Source: Tsukamurella sp040611135
GTDB taxonomy: Bacteria; Actinomycetota; Actinomycetes; Mycobacteriales; Mycobacteriaceae
Length of the DNA stretch: 64,000 bases
Direction: 5' to 3'
NCBI RefSeq assembly: GCF_040611135.1
Contig: NZ_JBEXNL010000017.1
Coordinates: forward strand, 1 to 64,000
Part shown: in pieces, positions 36,963 to 44,616 of the stretch
Layout of the letters: each line of letters opens with the position of its first letter
How positions within the stretch are numbered: position 1 is the first letter of the stretch
Translations under genes and position numbers: made by a program
Notes under the pieces: generated by a model
The model's input: the letters and a program-made list of their open reading frames with translations, nothing else
What the model was told of the DNA's origin: nothing
The model's database searches: none

Positions 36963-38339
36963 TCAGTGACCGGTACTGGGCTTCGGCGGATTGCTCCGCT
37001 CGTCCGGGACGGCCGCGAACACCGACACGTCGGGCCGGTTGCCGGCCTTGATCTCGTTGAACAGGAAGTTGAGGACCACCGCGACCACGGCGGCCGCGCT
37101 GATGCCCGAGTGCATGATGGTGCTGACCGCCGTCGGGAACTGGTCCCAGAACTTCGGTGCCGCAACGGGGATCATGCCCATGCCGAGCGAGACCGCGACG
37201 ATCACCATGTTCAGGTTGCCGTCGAAATCCACCCGCGAGAGCGTCTTGATCCCGCTCGCGGCGACCGAGCCGAACAGCACGATGCCGGCGCCGCCCAGGA
37301 CGGGGTACGGGATCGCGGCGATGACGCGACCCACCACGGGGAGGAGGCCCAGGACGGCGAGGATGCCGCCGCCCATCGCCACCACGTAGCGGCTCTTGAT
37401 GCCCGTCAGGGCCACGAGGCCCACGTTCTGCGCGAACGCGCTGCACGGGAAGGCGCTGAACGCCGGTGCCACCGTCGTCGAGAGCATGTCGGCGCGCAGG
37501 CCGGCGGCGACGCGCTTGGCATCGACCGGGGTGCCCACGATCTCGCCGATGGCCAGGATGTCGGCGGTGGTCTCCGTCATGATCACCAGGATCACGATCG
37601 TCATGGAGATGATGGCGCCGACCTCGAAGGTCGGCGAGCCGAAGTGCATCACCGGCGGCAGGGCGAACACGGGGCCGGAGCCCACGCGGGAGAAGTCGAC
37701 CTTGCCGAAGATCGCCGCGATGCCCGTGCCGACCACGATGCCGATGAGGATCGACAGCCGCGAGATCGCGCCCTGGAAGAGCCGGCTGATCACCAGGATG
37801 ATGAGCAGGGTCAGTCCCGCGAGGCCGATGTTGGCGGTGGAACCGAGGTCCTTCGCGCCCGCGCCGCCCATGGCCCACGTGAACGTCGTCGGGAGCAGCG
37901 ACAGCCCGATGACGGTGATGATCGTGCCGGTGACGACGGGTGGGAAGTACCTGATCAGCTTGGCGAAGATCGTCGACAGTGCGAGTCCGATGAGGCCGGC
38001 GACGATGATCGCGCCGAAGATCGGCCGCACGCCGCCGTCCTTGGCGATCGCCGTCATCGTCGAGACGCTCGCGAACGAGAGGCCCTGCACGATCGGCAGT
38101 CTCGCGCCGAAGGGCCCGACTCCGATGGTCTGCAGGATCGTCGCCAGGCCGCTGACGAACAGGCCGGCGGTGACCAGCAGGCCCATGTCGGTGGCGGAGA
38201 GCCCGGCTGCGCCGCCCACGATCAGTGGGGGTGCGATCACGCCTCCGTACATCGTGAGGATGTGCTGGAGACCGTAGATGAAGGTCCGTCCGAGGGGAAG
38301 TTTCTCGTCTTCGGGACGCGCGATGGTGGCTGTGGTCAT
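36963..38339 (-). CDS. NCS2 urate/xanthine permease
   Basis: 458-residue membrane transporter of the nucleobase-cation symporter-2 family with about 12-14 helices. The signature FAQNVGLVALTGIKSR (QNxGxxxxTG form) is typical of the urate/xanthine branch, not the uracil branch. It is the last gene of the uraD-hiuH-uricase operon, so urate import is the natural reading. It starts 13 bases after the uricase stop. Confidence 0.92.
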   Translation of the reverse strand: MTTATIARPEDEKLPLGRTFIYGLQHILTMYGGVIAPPLIVGGAAGLSATDMGLLVTAGLFVSGLATILQTIGVGPFGARLPIVQGLSFASVSTMTAIAKDGGVRPIFGAIIVAGLIGLALSTIFAKLIRYFPPVVTGTIITVIGLSLLPTTFTWAMGGAGAKDLGSTANIGLAGLTLLIILVISRLFQGAISRLSILIGIVVGTGIAAIFGKVDFSRVGSGPVFALPPVMHFGSPTFEVGAIISMTIVILVIMTETTADILAIGEIVGTPVDAKRVAAGLRADMLSTTVAPAFSAFPCSAFAQNVGLVALTGIKSRYVVAMGGGILAVLGLLPVVGRVIAAIPYPVLGGAGIVLFGSVAASGIKTLSRVDFDGNLNMVIVAVSLGMGMIPVAAPKFWDQFPTAVSTIMHSGISAAAVVAVVLNFLFNEIKAGNRPDVSVFAAVPDERSNPPKPSTGH

Positions 38340-38352
38340 GGTCGTGGGTCCG

Positions 38353-39258
38353 CTAGCAGAATCCGGGAACCGCGTGCCACGCCGAGCCGGCGTCGGAGGC
38401 GTCGTCGCGGACGACGCTCGCCTCGATCAGGCCGTACGGGCGGTCGGCGGCGATGAACACCTCGCCCGGGTTCTCCACGCCGAAGGGCGAGAGGTCCACG
38501 AGGAAGTGGTGCTTGTTCGGCGCGGAGAACTTGATCTCGGCGACCTCGGGGTGCTGCTCGAGGACGGCCTCGCCCATGCCGTACAGGGTCTGCTGCAGTG
38601 CACGGCTGTGGATCTCGGCGAACCGCTTGAGCATGATCGTGCGGATCGAGCCGAAGGACGCGTCCCAGTCCACGTCGGTGCGGTCGTAGCGCCACTTCGC
38701 CACCAGCGAGGTCGCGAGGATACGGTCGTCGGTCTCCTGCAGCGTCGTGTACTTGTCCTTGAGGAAGCCGTGGAACTCGGAGCCGGTGGACTTGAGCAGC
38801 GTCAAGTCGTGGATGCCGGAGACCACGTGGGCAGTGCGGTCGGCGCCGCGACCCTCGATGTTCACGACGGTCGAGCGGATTCCGCCGCCCGACCGGACGA
38901 ACGCGTGGTCGTGGCCCTCGCCGTCGACCTGGATCCGGTCCCAGGGGTACTCCTCGACCGCGATGCGGGCACCGTCGGCGTTGGGCGTGGAATCGATGAA
39001 GTGACCGCCGAGGGTGAGGGCGTAGTCCTCGATGGCACCCACGCCCTTCTCCTTGGCGAAGGAGAAGGCGGTGTTCTTCTGGGTGTCGGTGGGCAGCACC
39101 GCGGCCTGATCGCCGCTGATGTGCGCGTCCTCGAAGTTCCCGCGCAGCGCCGAGGAGACGTTCAGGTCGCGGATCGTGTGGCGTGCGGTATCCCGGTAGA
39201 TCCGCACCACGCGGTTCTCTGCCTTGCCGTACTGGTTGGGGCCCAGGTGGATTGCCAT
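38353..39258 (-). CDS. pucL: Urate oxidase (cofactor-free uricase)
   Basis: 301-residue uricase that oxidises urate to 5-hydroxyisourate without a cofactor. Both tunnelling-fold halves are present. Diagnostic blocks are VLPTDTQKNTAFSFAKE (catalytic Thr/Lys region, near residue 54), LLKSTGSEFHGFLKDKYTTL, DRILATSL and NKHHFLVDL. Length is typical. The next enzymes of the pathway are encoded immediately upstream in the same operon. Confidence 0.95.
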   Translation of the reverse strand: MAIHLGPNQYGKAENRVVRIYRDTARHTIRDLNVSSALRGNFEDAHISGDQAAVLPTDTQKNTAFSFAKEKGVGAIEDYALTLGGHFIDSTPNADGARIAVEEYPWDRIQVDGEGHDHAFVRSGGGIRSTVVNIEGRGADRTAHVVSGIHDLTLLKSTGSEFHGFLKDKYTTLQETDDRILATSLVAKWRYDRTDVDWDASFGSIRTIMLKRFAEIHSRALQQTLYGMGEAVLEQHPEVAEIKFSAPNKHHFLVDLSPFGVENPGEVFIAADRPYGLIEASVVRDDASDAGSAWHAVPGFC

Positions 39259-39263
39259 GATGG

Positions 39264-39611
39264 TCAGCTTCCTTTGTAGGTGGAGTAGTGGAACGGGCTG
39301 AGCAGGAGGGGGACGTGGTGATGGGGCACGGCGCCGTCCTGCGCGATGAGACTGAAGGTGATGGCGACCTCGGGGAAGAAGTTCTCCTGCCCGGTGGCCG
39401 CGGCGTAGCCGGCGACGTCGAAGGTGAGCCGGTAGACGCCGGCCGCCAGGTCGTCGGGGCCGAGGTCCTTGACGCGTCCGTCGTCGTCCGTGACGCCGTG
39501 CGCCACGGGTTCGACGGTGCCGCCCGGGCTGATCCGGTCCATCCGGACCGGTACGCCGGCCGCCGGGACACCGCGCGCGGTGTCGAGGACGTGGGTGGTG
39601 ACGGTGCTCAT
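39264..39611 (-). CDS. hiuH: 5-hydroxyisourate hydrolase
   Basis: 115-residue transthyretin-like hydrolase converting 5-hydroxyisourate to OHCU. The N-terminal THVLDTARGVPAAGVPV and the C-terminal HYHVPLLLSPFHYSTYKGS-type end (here HHHVPLLLSPFHYSTYRGS-like, ending STYKGS) are diagnostic; the catalytic His and Arg positions are kept. The ATG overlaps the uraD stop by 4 bases (ATGA). Confidence 0.94.
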   Translation of the reverse strand: MSTVTTHVLDTARGVPAAGVPVRMDRISPGGTVEPVAHGVTDDDGRVKDLGPDDLAAGVYRLTFDVAGYAAATGQENFFPEVAITFSLIAQDGAVPHHHVPLLLSPFHYSTYKGS

Positions 39612-40129
39612 GAACGCCTTTCTGCGAGTTCGTCTTCCAGATCCAGGACGCGGGCCAGGCGGCGCAGTGCGATGCCGCGCAGCTCGCTCGCCGTGGCGAC
39701 CGCCTCGGTGGCCGCGTCGTTCTCGAGCCGCTGCTGCAGCTTCGCGAGGACCGTCTGCGCGTCGAGCCCGGCCGCGTTCACCAGGAAGACGCGGTTGAAA
39801 CGGTCCTCGTAGGCGCGGTTCCCGGCGACGAGGGCGGCCTGGGTCTGCGCGTCGGTGGAGACACTCGACTGCTCCTTGCGCGACCACGCGGCCTCGGTCG
39901 AAGCGCCCTGGGCACGCTCGCCGATCCGGGGGTGCGCGGCCAGCGCGCGATCGACATCGGCCGGGGTGAACGCGCCGGCGGCGGTGCCGGCGACGCGCAG
40001 GATCTCTCCGGTGTCCGCGTAGGGGCGGCCGGCGAGCACCGTGTCCGCCCAGGAGGGCACGTCGCAACACGCGAGGAGAGTGGCCCGGAGTTCGGCGAGG
40101 TCCGCCGAGTTGAAGCCTTCGAGGTCCAT
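39608..40129 (-). CDS. uraD: OHCU decarboxylase
   Basis: 173-residue all-helical enzyme making (S)-allantoin from 2-oxo-4-hydroxy-4-carboxy-5-ureidoimidazoline. The catalytic block AAHPRIGERA (His near residue 66), with WSRKEQSS after it, is typical. RFNRVFLVNAAGLDAQTVLAKLQQRLEND matches the family. First gene of the urate operon, with a leader of about 45 bases from the shared-type promoter. Confidence 0.93.
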   Translation of the reverse strand: MDLEGFNSADLAELRATLLACCDVPSWADTVLAGRPYADTGEILRVAGTAAGAFTPADVDRALAAHPRIGERAQGASTEAAWSRKEQSSVSTDAQTQAALVAGNRAYEDRFNRVFLVNAAGLDAQTVLAKLQQRLENDAATEAVATASELRGIALRRLARVLDLEDELAERRS

Positions 40130-40153
40130 CTGACCTGCCTTCTTTCGGTCTGC

Positions 40154-40206
40154 GGAAGAAGTTTTCCACTAATCGAAGGATGGCATGTGAGCTGCGTCAC
40201 GTCAAC
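40154..40206 (-). promoter_or_regulatory. Promoter/operator block of urate operon
   Basis: GGAA-N6-TTCC (40154-40167) and TGTGA-N6-TCACG (40186-40201) recur in the order and near-spacing seen at 36800-36854. The minus strand has TTGACG (40200-40205), 17 bases, and CATCCT (40177-40182) as -35/-10. The flanks TGGCATGTGA and GTCACGTCAAC are identical to the hyi copy. Confidence 0.6.
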
Positions 40207-40231
40207 AGTTTGTTGAAAAATTGTTGCGGGC

Positions 40232-40237
40232 TACCAT
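40232..40237 (+). promoter_or_regulatory. -10 box of thiamine-binding-family gene
   Basis: TACCAT, 6 bases, then ATG 40244. Confidence 0.55.
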
Positions 40238-40243
40238 CGGGTG

Positions 40244-40483
40244 ATGCGTTTGACCGCGGAGTTCACCAGCGAGCCCTTCCAGGGGGAGGGCGAGGTACCG
40301 CCCCATGCGGAGCGTGCCGTGGAGGCCCTGCGCGAGGCCGGGCTGGAGCACGACTTCGGCCCCCTCGGTACCGCGGTCGACGGCGAGGCGGGTGCGGTCC
40401 TGGAGGCCTTGCGTGACGCCCTGAGCAGGGCGTTCGCGAGCGGAGCGACACGGGTCACCGTCCAGGTGGACCGCCTGCCATGA
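40244..40483 (+). CDS. Thiamine-binding-family protein (YqgV/MTH1187)
   Basis: 79-residue single-domain protein of the MTH1187/YkoF-like thiamine-binding family. Recognisable blocks are the N-terminal MRLTAEFTSEPF, the LDFGPLGT-like DFGPLGTAVDGE and the C-terminal GATRVTVQVDR. The fold is ferredoxin-like and usually tetrameric. Whether it binds thiamine here is untested; no TPP riboswitch precedes it. ATG 40244 is preferred over GTG 40241 because of the -10 spacing. Its stop overlaps the next start (ATGA). Confidence 0.82.
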   Translation: MRLTAEFTSEPFQGEGEVPPHAERAVEALREAGLEHDFGPLGTAVDGEAGAVLEALRDALSRAFASGATRVTVQVDRLP

Positions 40484-40851
40484 CGGAACCGACGCACCCC
40501 CTCGTGGAGGCCGTCCGCGAGCTGGTCGAACGGCTCGACGGCGAGATCGTCGGCGCGGAGGGGCTGCGGCGCGGTGACGTCCCGCTCGTCTGGGAGGGCG
40601 AGACGATCGCCGGTGTCCGGCTGCCCCCGGTGGACGCGCCCGTCGGGGATCTCGACGGCCTCCTCGCGAGCCTCGCGGACGAACTGGGGGCGCCCCTCAA
40701 TCGGCTGGATCGCGGCGAGAAGCAGCGCGCCGTCCGGCTCCTCGAGGAGCGCGGCGCGTTCTCCTACCGCAAGTCGGCGGAGGTGGTTGCCGAGGCGCTG
40801 GGCGTCACCCGCTTCACCGTCTACAACTACCTCAACCGGATCCGCGGCTGA
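40480..40851 (+). CDS. HTH protein with YheO-type C-terminal domain
   Basis: 123 residues. The C-terminal half (about 70-123: AVRLLEERGAFSYRKSAEVVAEALGVTRFTVYNYLNRI) is a clear helix-turn-helix like that at the end of YheO/DauR regulators. The N-terminal half has no PAS domain and is not recognised. Overlap with the thiamine-binding-family gene suggests the two act together, perhaps as a small-ligand sensor and regulator. That is inference. Confidence 0.8.
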   Translation: MTEPTHPLVEAVRELVERLDGEIVGAEGLRRGDVPLVWEGETIAGVRLPPVDAPVGDLDGLLASLADELGAPLNRLDRGEKQRAVRLLEERGAFSYRKSAEVVAEALGVTRFTVYNYLNRIRG

Positions 40852-40962
40852 CCTCGACGGGGCTCAGGGGGACGGCCGTCACGCCGGCGTCGGCGGTCCT
40901 CGCGAGCGTCGGGGTGTACCTGGTGCTGTTCGCGCTGGTCGGTCGCCGACCGACGTGACCGT

Positions 40963-40988
40963 TGTACGGCTTCGTACAGCGACGTACG
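40963..40988 (+). promoter_or_regulatory. Operator of the PIN toxin-antitoxin locus
   Basis: TGTACG-GCTT-CGTACA (40963-40978) is a perfect inverted repeat. A further palindrome CGTACG (40983-40988) overlaps the -10 box. Three CGTAC half-sites at the promoter fit antitoxin autorepression. Confidence 0.6.
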
Positions 40989-40990
40989 AT
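40985..40990 (+). promoter_or_regulatory. -10 box of antitoxin gene
   Basis: TACGAT, 6 bases, then ATG 40997; it overlaps the third CGTAC half-site. Confidence 0.65.
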
Positions 40991-40996
40991 TCTCGT

Positions 40997-41281
40997 ATGA
41001 CCACGGTCAGTGCGAGTGAGGCGCGGCAGACCCTGCCTGCGCAGTTGGACCGCGTCGAGGCGGGGGAGCAGGTACGGATCACGCGGCACGGACGGGTGGT
41101 CGCCGTGCTCGTCTCGCCCGATGCGCTGCGATCGCCGCGTGCTGCGGCTGCGTGGGCGGCCGCGGACGCGATCGGTGCGCGCCTGGAGGCGGCCCGGCGG
41201 CGCCCCCTCACGCCGGGAATCTCCGTCGAACGGGCGGATGAACTCGTCCAGGAGATCTACGCGGACCGGCAGGCGCGGTGA
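40997..41281 (+). CDS. Phd/YefM-type antitoxin
   Basis: 94-residue antitoxin. The N-terminal DNA-binding fold MTTVSASEARQTLPAQLDRVEAGEQVRITRHGRVVAVLVSP is the classic Phd/YefM pattern (ASEAR near residue 6, then ITRHGRPVAVLVS-like). The C-terminal 40 residues, Arg-rich, should wrap the toxin. The stop overlaps the toxin start by 4 bases (GTGA), giving tight coupling. Confidence 0.9.
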   Translation: MTTVSASEARQTLPAQLDRVEAGEQVRITRHGRVVAVLVSPDALRSPRAAAAWAAADAIGARLEAARRRPLTPGISVERADELVQEIYADRQAR

Positions 41282-41730
41282 ACCCACTCGTCGCCTTCGA
41301 CGCAGACGTTCTCATCTACGCCGGACAGCTCGGCCACCCGTTGGGACGCCGGATCGTGCGGCTGTTTCCCGACGTTCCCGATGAGATCGCAGGAGTCGGC
41401 TCCCTGAGCCTCCTGTCGGAAGTCCTCGCGAAGCCGATGCGCCTCGATCCCGCTTCCGCGGATTCGCAGCGACTCCTCGAACTGGTCGGTCGGCTCGACC
41501 TCTATCCCCTCGATGACTCGACGGCACGGTTGGCGCTGACGCTCGCGATCGAGTACAAGCTCAAAACCGCGGACTCGGTACACCTCGCGACGGCGATCGT
41601 GGCGGGGGCCGATCGGTTCCTGACGAACAACCGCAGGGACTTCCCGAAGACGATCACCGAGATCGTTATCGTCTACCCGGACGACATCCCGGATCCAGGC
41701 GAAGAATCCGACGACGTTCCCGCCGAATGA
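41278..41730 (+). CDS. PIN-domain ribonuclease toxin (VapC-like)
   Basis: 150-residue PIN-domain RNase. Acidic residues are in FDADVLIY (Asp8/Asp10), SEVLAKP (Glu about 55), TADSVHLATAI (Asp about 99) and the final NNRRDFP segment. They should bind Mg and cut RNA, commonly tRNA or rRNA for this class. The Phd-type partner upstream makes a type II toxin-antitoxin pair. A 15-residue acidic tail follows the domain. The convergent pncA ends 3 bases away. Confidence 0.9.
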   Translation: MNPLVAFDADVLIYAGQLGHPLGRRIVRLFPDVPDEIAGVGSLSLLSEVLAKPMRLDPASADSQRLLELVGRLDLYPLDDSTARLALTLAIEYKLKTADSVHLATAIVAGADRFLTNNRRDFPKTITEIVIVYPDDIPDPGEESDDVPAE

Positions 41731-41733
41731 TTC

Positions 41734-42282
41734 TCAGGCCACTGTGATGCCGGCGGCGGTGAACTCCGCCAGGGCGGCCTCCGTGGAGGCCTCCGCGACG
41801 CCCGCGGTGTAGTCCGCGAGCACGCGCACCGTCAGGCCCGCGGACCTCGCGTCGAGCGCCGTGGCGCGCACGCAGTAGTCGGTCGCGATACCGACCACGT
41901 CGACCGACGAGACGTCATGCGCCGCCAGCCATTCGGCGAGTGAGGCACCGTCGGCGTCGTGGGCCTCGAAGCCCGAGTACGCGGCGGAGTAGGCGCCCTT
42001 GCTGAACACCGGCACCCGCAGCGGCAGCCGTAGATTCGGGTGGAACTCCGCCCCGGCGGTCCGCGCGCGGCAGTGCACGGGCCACGAGTCCACGAAGTCC
42101 GGGGCCGCGGAGAAGTGCGCGCCGGGATCGATGTGCCAGTCCCGGGTGGCGACGATCGTCGGGTAGCGGTCCAGGAGGTCGTCGTGGATCGCGCGGGCCA
42201 CAGCGGCGCCGCCGGCCACCGCGAGGGACCCGCCCTCACAGAAGTCGTTCTGCACGTCCACGACGATCAGTGCGGTGCTCAT
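41734..42282 (-). CDS. pncA: Nicotinamidase/pyrazinamidase
   Basis: 182-residue amidase converting nicotinamide to nicotinate (and the drug pyrazinamide to pyrazinoate). The catalytic triad is Asp9, Lys95 and Cys137 (VVDVQNDF, VFSKGA, ATDYCV). Metal ligands Asp48, His50, His56 and His70 are present (TRDWHIDPGAHF). The sequence aligns almost codon for codon with M. tuberculosis PncA. Its ATG overlaps the pncB stop by 4 bases, so the product feeds PncB's reaction from the same mRNA. Confidence 0.95.
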   Translation of the reverse strand: MSTALIVVDVQNDFCEGGSLAVAGGAAVARAIHDDLLDRYPTIVATRDWHIDPGAHFSAAPDFVDSWPVHCRARTAGAEFHPNLRLPLRVPVFSKGAYSAAYSGFEAHDADGASLAEWLAAHDVSSVDVVGIATDYCVRATALDARSAGLTVRVLADYTAGVAEASTEAALAEFTAAGITVA

Positions 42283-43613
42283 CGGCGCTCCTCGAACCGC
42301 GTCGCGATGGCGGGCTCTCCGTTGGACAGGCCCAGCCCCTCCCAGGGGAGGCTCACGAGCGCCTCCCGCAGGTGCGTGCGGGCTTCCTCGAGGCCGGGCA
42401 GGCCGTCCACCTGATCGCCGCCGCGGACCAGCGGGATCTGCAGCGGCGTCGCGGTCAGGTGCGCGGGCACCGTCGGCGTGGCGCCGGGGCGGAACAGCAC
42501 CTCCTCGACGATCGTGCCGGTGCCGCGCGCGAGCCGGACCGCACGCTTCTCCCCGCCCTGGGTCTCCTTGTGCGAGCTGCGCTTCGCGACCGGCAGGCCG
42601 TCGACCTCCACGAGCTTGTAGACCATGCCCGCCGTCGGCGCGCCCGAGCCGGTGACCAGCGAGGTGCCGACGCCGTAGACGTCGATGGGCTCGGCGCGCA
42701 GCGCACCGATCGCGTACTCGTCGAGGTCCCCCGAGACCACGATCTTCGTCCGCGCCGCGCCCAGGCTGTCGAGCTGTGCCCGGACCTGGCGGGTGATGAT
42801 GCCGAGATCGCCCGAGTCGATCCGCACGCCGCCGAGCTCGGGTCCCGCCGCGCGCACGGCACGATTGACGCCCTCGGTGATGTCGTAGGTGTCCACCAGC
42901 AGTGTCGTGCCGGCGCCCTGCGCCGCGACCTGGGCCGCGAACGCGGCCTCCTCGTCCGGACCGTCCGGGCCCGTGTGCAGCAGGGTGAACGCGTGCGCCG
43001 CCGTGCCGCCCGACGGGACGCCGTAGGTCCGGGCGGCCTCCATGTTCGAGGTGCTGGTGAAGCCGGCGAGGTACGCCGCGCGGGCCGATGCCACGGCGGC
43101 CCGCTCGTGCGTGCGCCGCGAACCCATCTCGATGAGCGGGCGGCCCGCGGCCGCGGACACCATGCGCGCCGCGGCGGAGGCGATCGCGCTGTCGTGGTTG
43201 AGGATCGACAGGATCAGCGTCTCGAGGATCACGCCCTCGGCGAAGCTCGCGCGCACCGTCAGGAGCGGGGAGCCGGGGAAGTACAGCTCACCCTCGCGGT
43301 AGCCGTCGATCTCGCCGGTGAAGCGGTAGTCCCGTAGCCAGGCCAGCGTGTCCGGGTCGAGGAAGCGCTCGACGACCGCGAGCTCGTCGGGCCCGAACCG
43401 GAACCGGCGCAGCTCGTCGAGAACGCGGGCGGTGCCCGCCACGACGCCGTACCGGCGCCCCGTCGGCAGGCGGCGCGCGAACACCTCGAAGACGCACGGA
43501 CGGTGCGCGGTGCCGTCCTTGAGCGCGGCCGCCAGCATCGTCAGTTCGTACTGATCGGTGAGCAGGGCGGAGCTCCGCGAGGGGGAGCCGGCCCCGTTTT
43601 CATCTACCGTCAC
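42279..43613 (-). CDS. pncB: Nicotinate phosphoribosyltransferase
   Basis: 444-residue NAD-salvage enzyme joining nicotinate and PRPP to nicotinate mononucleotide. Diagnostic segments are LLTDQYELTMLAAAL (near residue 16), FEVFARRLP, GSRRTHERAAVASARAAYLAGFTSTSN and VRIDSGDLG. The GTG start at 43613 is 7 bases after TAGGGT on the minus strand, a box shared with the divergent clpS. Position matches Rv1330c. The stop overlaps pncA. Confidence 0.94.
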   Translation of the reverse strand: MTVDENGAGSPSRSSALLTDQYELTMLAAALKDGTAHRPCVFEVFARRLPTGRRYGVVAGTARVLDELRRFRFGPDELAVVERFLDPDTLAWLRDYRFTGEIDGYREGELYFPGSPLLTVRASFAEGVILETLILSILNHDSAIASAAARMVSAAAGRPLIEMGSRRTHERAAVASARAAYLAGFTSTSNMEAARTYGVPSGGTAAHAFTLLHTGPDGPDEEAAFAAQVAAQGAGTTLLVDTYDITEGVNRAVRAAGPELGGVRIDSGDLGIITRQVRAQLDSLGAARTKIVVSGDLDEYAIGALRAEPIDVYGVGTSLVTGSGAPTAGMVYKLVEVDGLPVAKRSSHKETQGGEKRAVRLARGTGTIVEEVLFRPGATPTVPAHLTATPLQIPLVRGGDQVDGLPGLEEARTHLREALVSLPWEGLGLSNGEPAIATRFEERR

Positions 43614-43619
43614 ACTGGG

Positions 43620-43626
43620 TACCCTA
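43620..43626. promoter_or_regulatory. Shared bidirectional -10 of pncB and clpS
   Basis: TACCCTA contains TACCCT (43620-43625), 6 bases before clpS ATG 43632, and on the minus strand TAGGGT (43626-43621), 7 bases before pncB GTG 43613. The two start codons are only 18 bases apart. Confidence 0.65.
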
Positions 43627-43631
43627 GAACC

Positions 43632-43979
43632 ATGACCGACAGCAGCGCAGCGGCCCCGGGAAGTGCCGGTGGTCCGGGCGGAGGTTCCACTGCTGCCCAG
43701 CCCGGTACGTCGGCGGTGCTCGAGCGCAAGACCGACGAGGCGATCGACAAGCCCTGGGTCACCGTCGTCTGGGACGATCCGGTGAACCTCATGTCGTACG
43801 TCACCTTCGTGCTGCGGAAGCTGTTCGGGTACAGCACCGACAAGGCCAAGGAACTGATGATGCAGGTGCACACGGAGGGGAAGGCCGTGGTCTCCACGGG
43901 CGACCGCGACAAGGTGGAGGGGGACGTCCGCAAGCTGCATGCGGCCGGTCTGTGGGCGACGATGCAGCGCGACAGCTGA
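43632..43979 (+). CDS. clpS: ClpS adaptor protein
   Basis: 115-residue adaptor that delivers N-degron substrates to ClpAP/ClpCP. The core WVTVVWDDPVNLMSYVTFVLRKLFGYS (about 42-68) and MMQVHTEGKAVVSTGDRDKVE are standard, including the Asp-Asp/His residues of the N-end pocket. The first 40 residues are Gly/Ala/Ser-rich and longer than in E. coli. The mRNA should be leaderless. The next gene follows with no gap. Confidence 0.94.
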   Translation: MTDSSAAAPGSAGGPGGGSTAAQPGTSAVLERKTDEAIDKPWVTVVWDDPVNLMSYVTFVLRKLFGYSTDKAKELMMQVHTEGKAVVSTGDRDKVEGDVRKLHAAGLWATMQRDS

Positions 43980-44588
43980 GTGCGTAACTGGCAGGTCAAG
44001 CGGGGCGTGCGCGGGGATGTCCGCTTCGTCTCGAAGATGGATCCGGAGGAGGTCGGCCTCGTCCGATCCCTCGTGGGCTCCCTGATCGAGCTGTTCGACG
44101 AGCGCGAGGACTCCGCCCCGCACGACGAGCTGGCCGAACTCACCGGACTGCGGACGGGGCACTCCGAGCCGCCGCCGGAGACGGTGCTACGGCGCCTGCT
44201 GCCGGACTTCTACCGACCCGACGCGAACGCACCGGGCGCGGAAGGGGCACCGTCGGGCGAGTTCGCCCAGGACCTGAACGGAGCGCTGCGCTCCCTCAAC
44301 GAGCCCGAGGTGATCGACGCGAAGCGCGCCGCGGCGCAGACGGTGCTCGCCACCCTGCCCGAGCGGGCGGGCACTGTCACCCTCACCGAGAGCGAGGCGC
44401 AGGACTGGCTGACCTGCGTCAACGACCTGCGCCTCGCGTTGGGCACGCTGCTGGGCATCACGGCGGACCTGCCCGACGGGCCGTCGTCGGACGATCCGAC
44501 GCGCGCCGGGCACGTGGACGTCTACCACTGGCTCTCGGCGCTGCTCGACGTGCTGGTCTCGGTGATGCTCGACCGCGAGCCGGAATAG
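43980..44588 (+). CDS. DUF2017 protein, Rv1332-like
   Basis: 202-residue DUF2017 protein, always next to clpS in this order. N-terminal RNWQVKRGVRGDVRF, then a helical acidic body with VGLVRSLVGSLIELFDER and a C-terminal DVYHWLSALLDVLVSVMLDR helix. No catalytic motif or membrane helix seen. Function unknown; coupling to ClpS makes a link to proteolysis plausible. GTG 43980 begins directly after the clpS stop. Confidence 0.88.
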   Translation: MRNWQVKRGVRGDVRFVSKMDPEEVGLVRSLVGSLIELFDEREDSAPHDELAELTGLRTGHSEPPPETVLRRLLPDFYRPDANAPGAEGAPSGEFAQDLNGALRSLNEPEVIDAKRAAAQTVLATLPERAGTVTLTESEAQDWLTCVNDLRLALGTLLGITADLPDGPSSDDPTRAGHVDVYHWLSALLDVLVSVMLDREPE

Positions 44589-44616
44589 CCCGCGCCCGGG
44601 CGCGGTTGCAGGGTGC

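Noticed and set aside
40141..40243. TPP riboswitch before the thiamine-binding-family gene
   Set aside because: No THI-box sequence; a -10 box ends 6 bases before the ATG, so no leader exists.
42279..44162. A 627-codon frame extending pncB upstream over clpS
   Set aside because: The extension runs antisense through clpS and DUF2017. GTG 43613 has correct promoter spacing and gives a normal PncB length.
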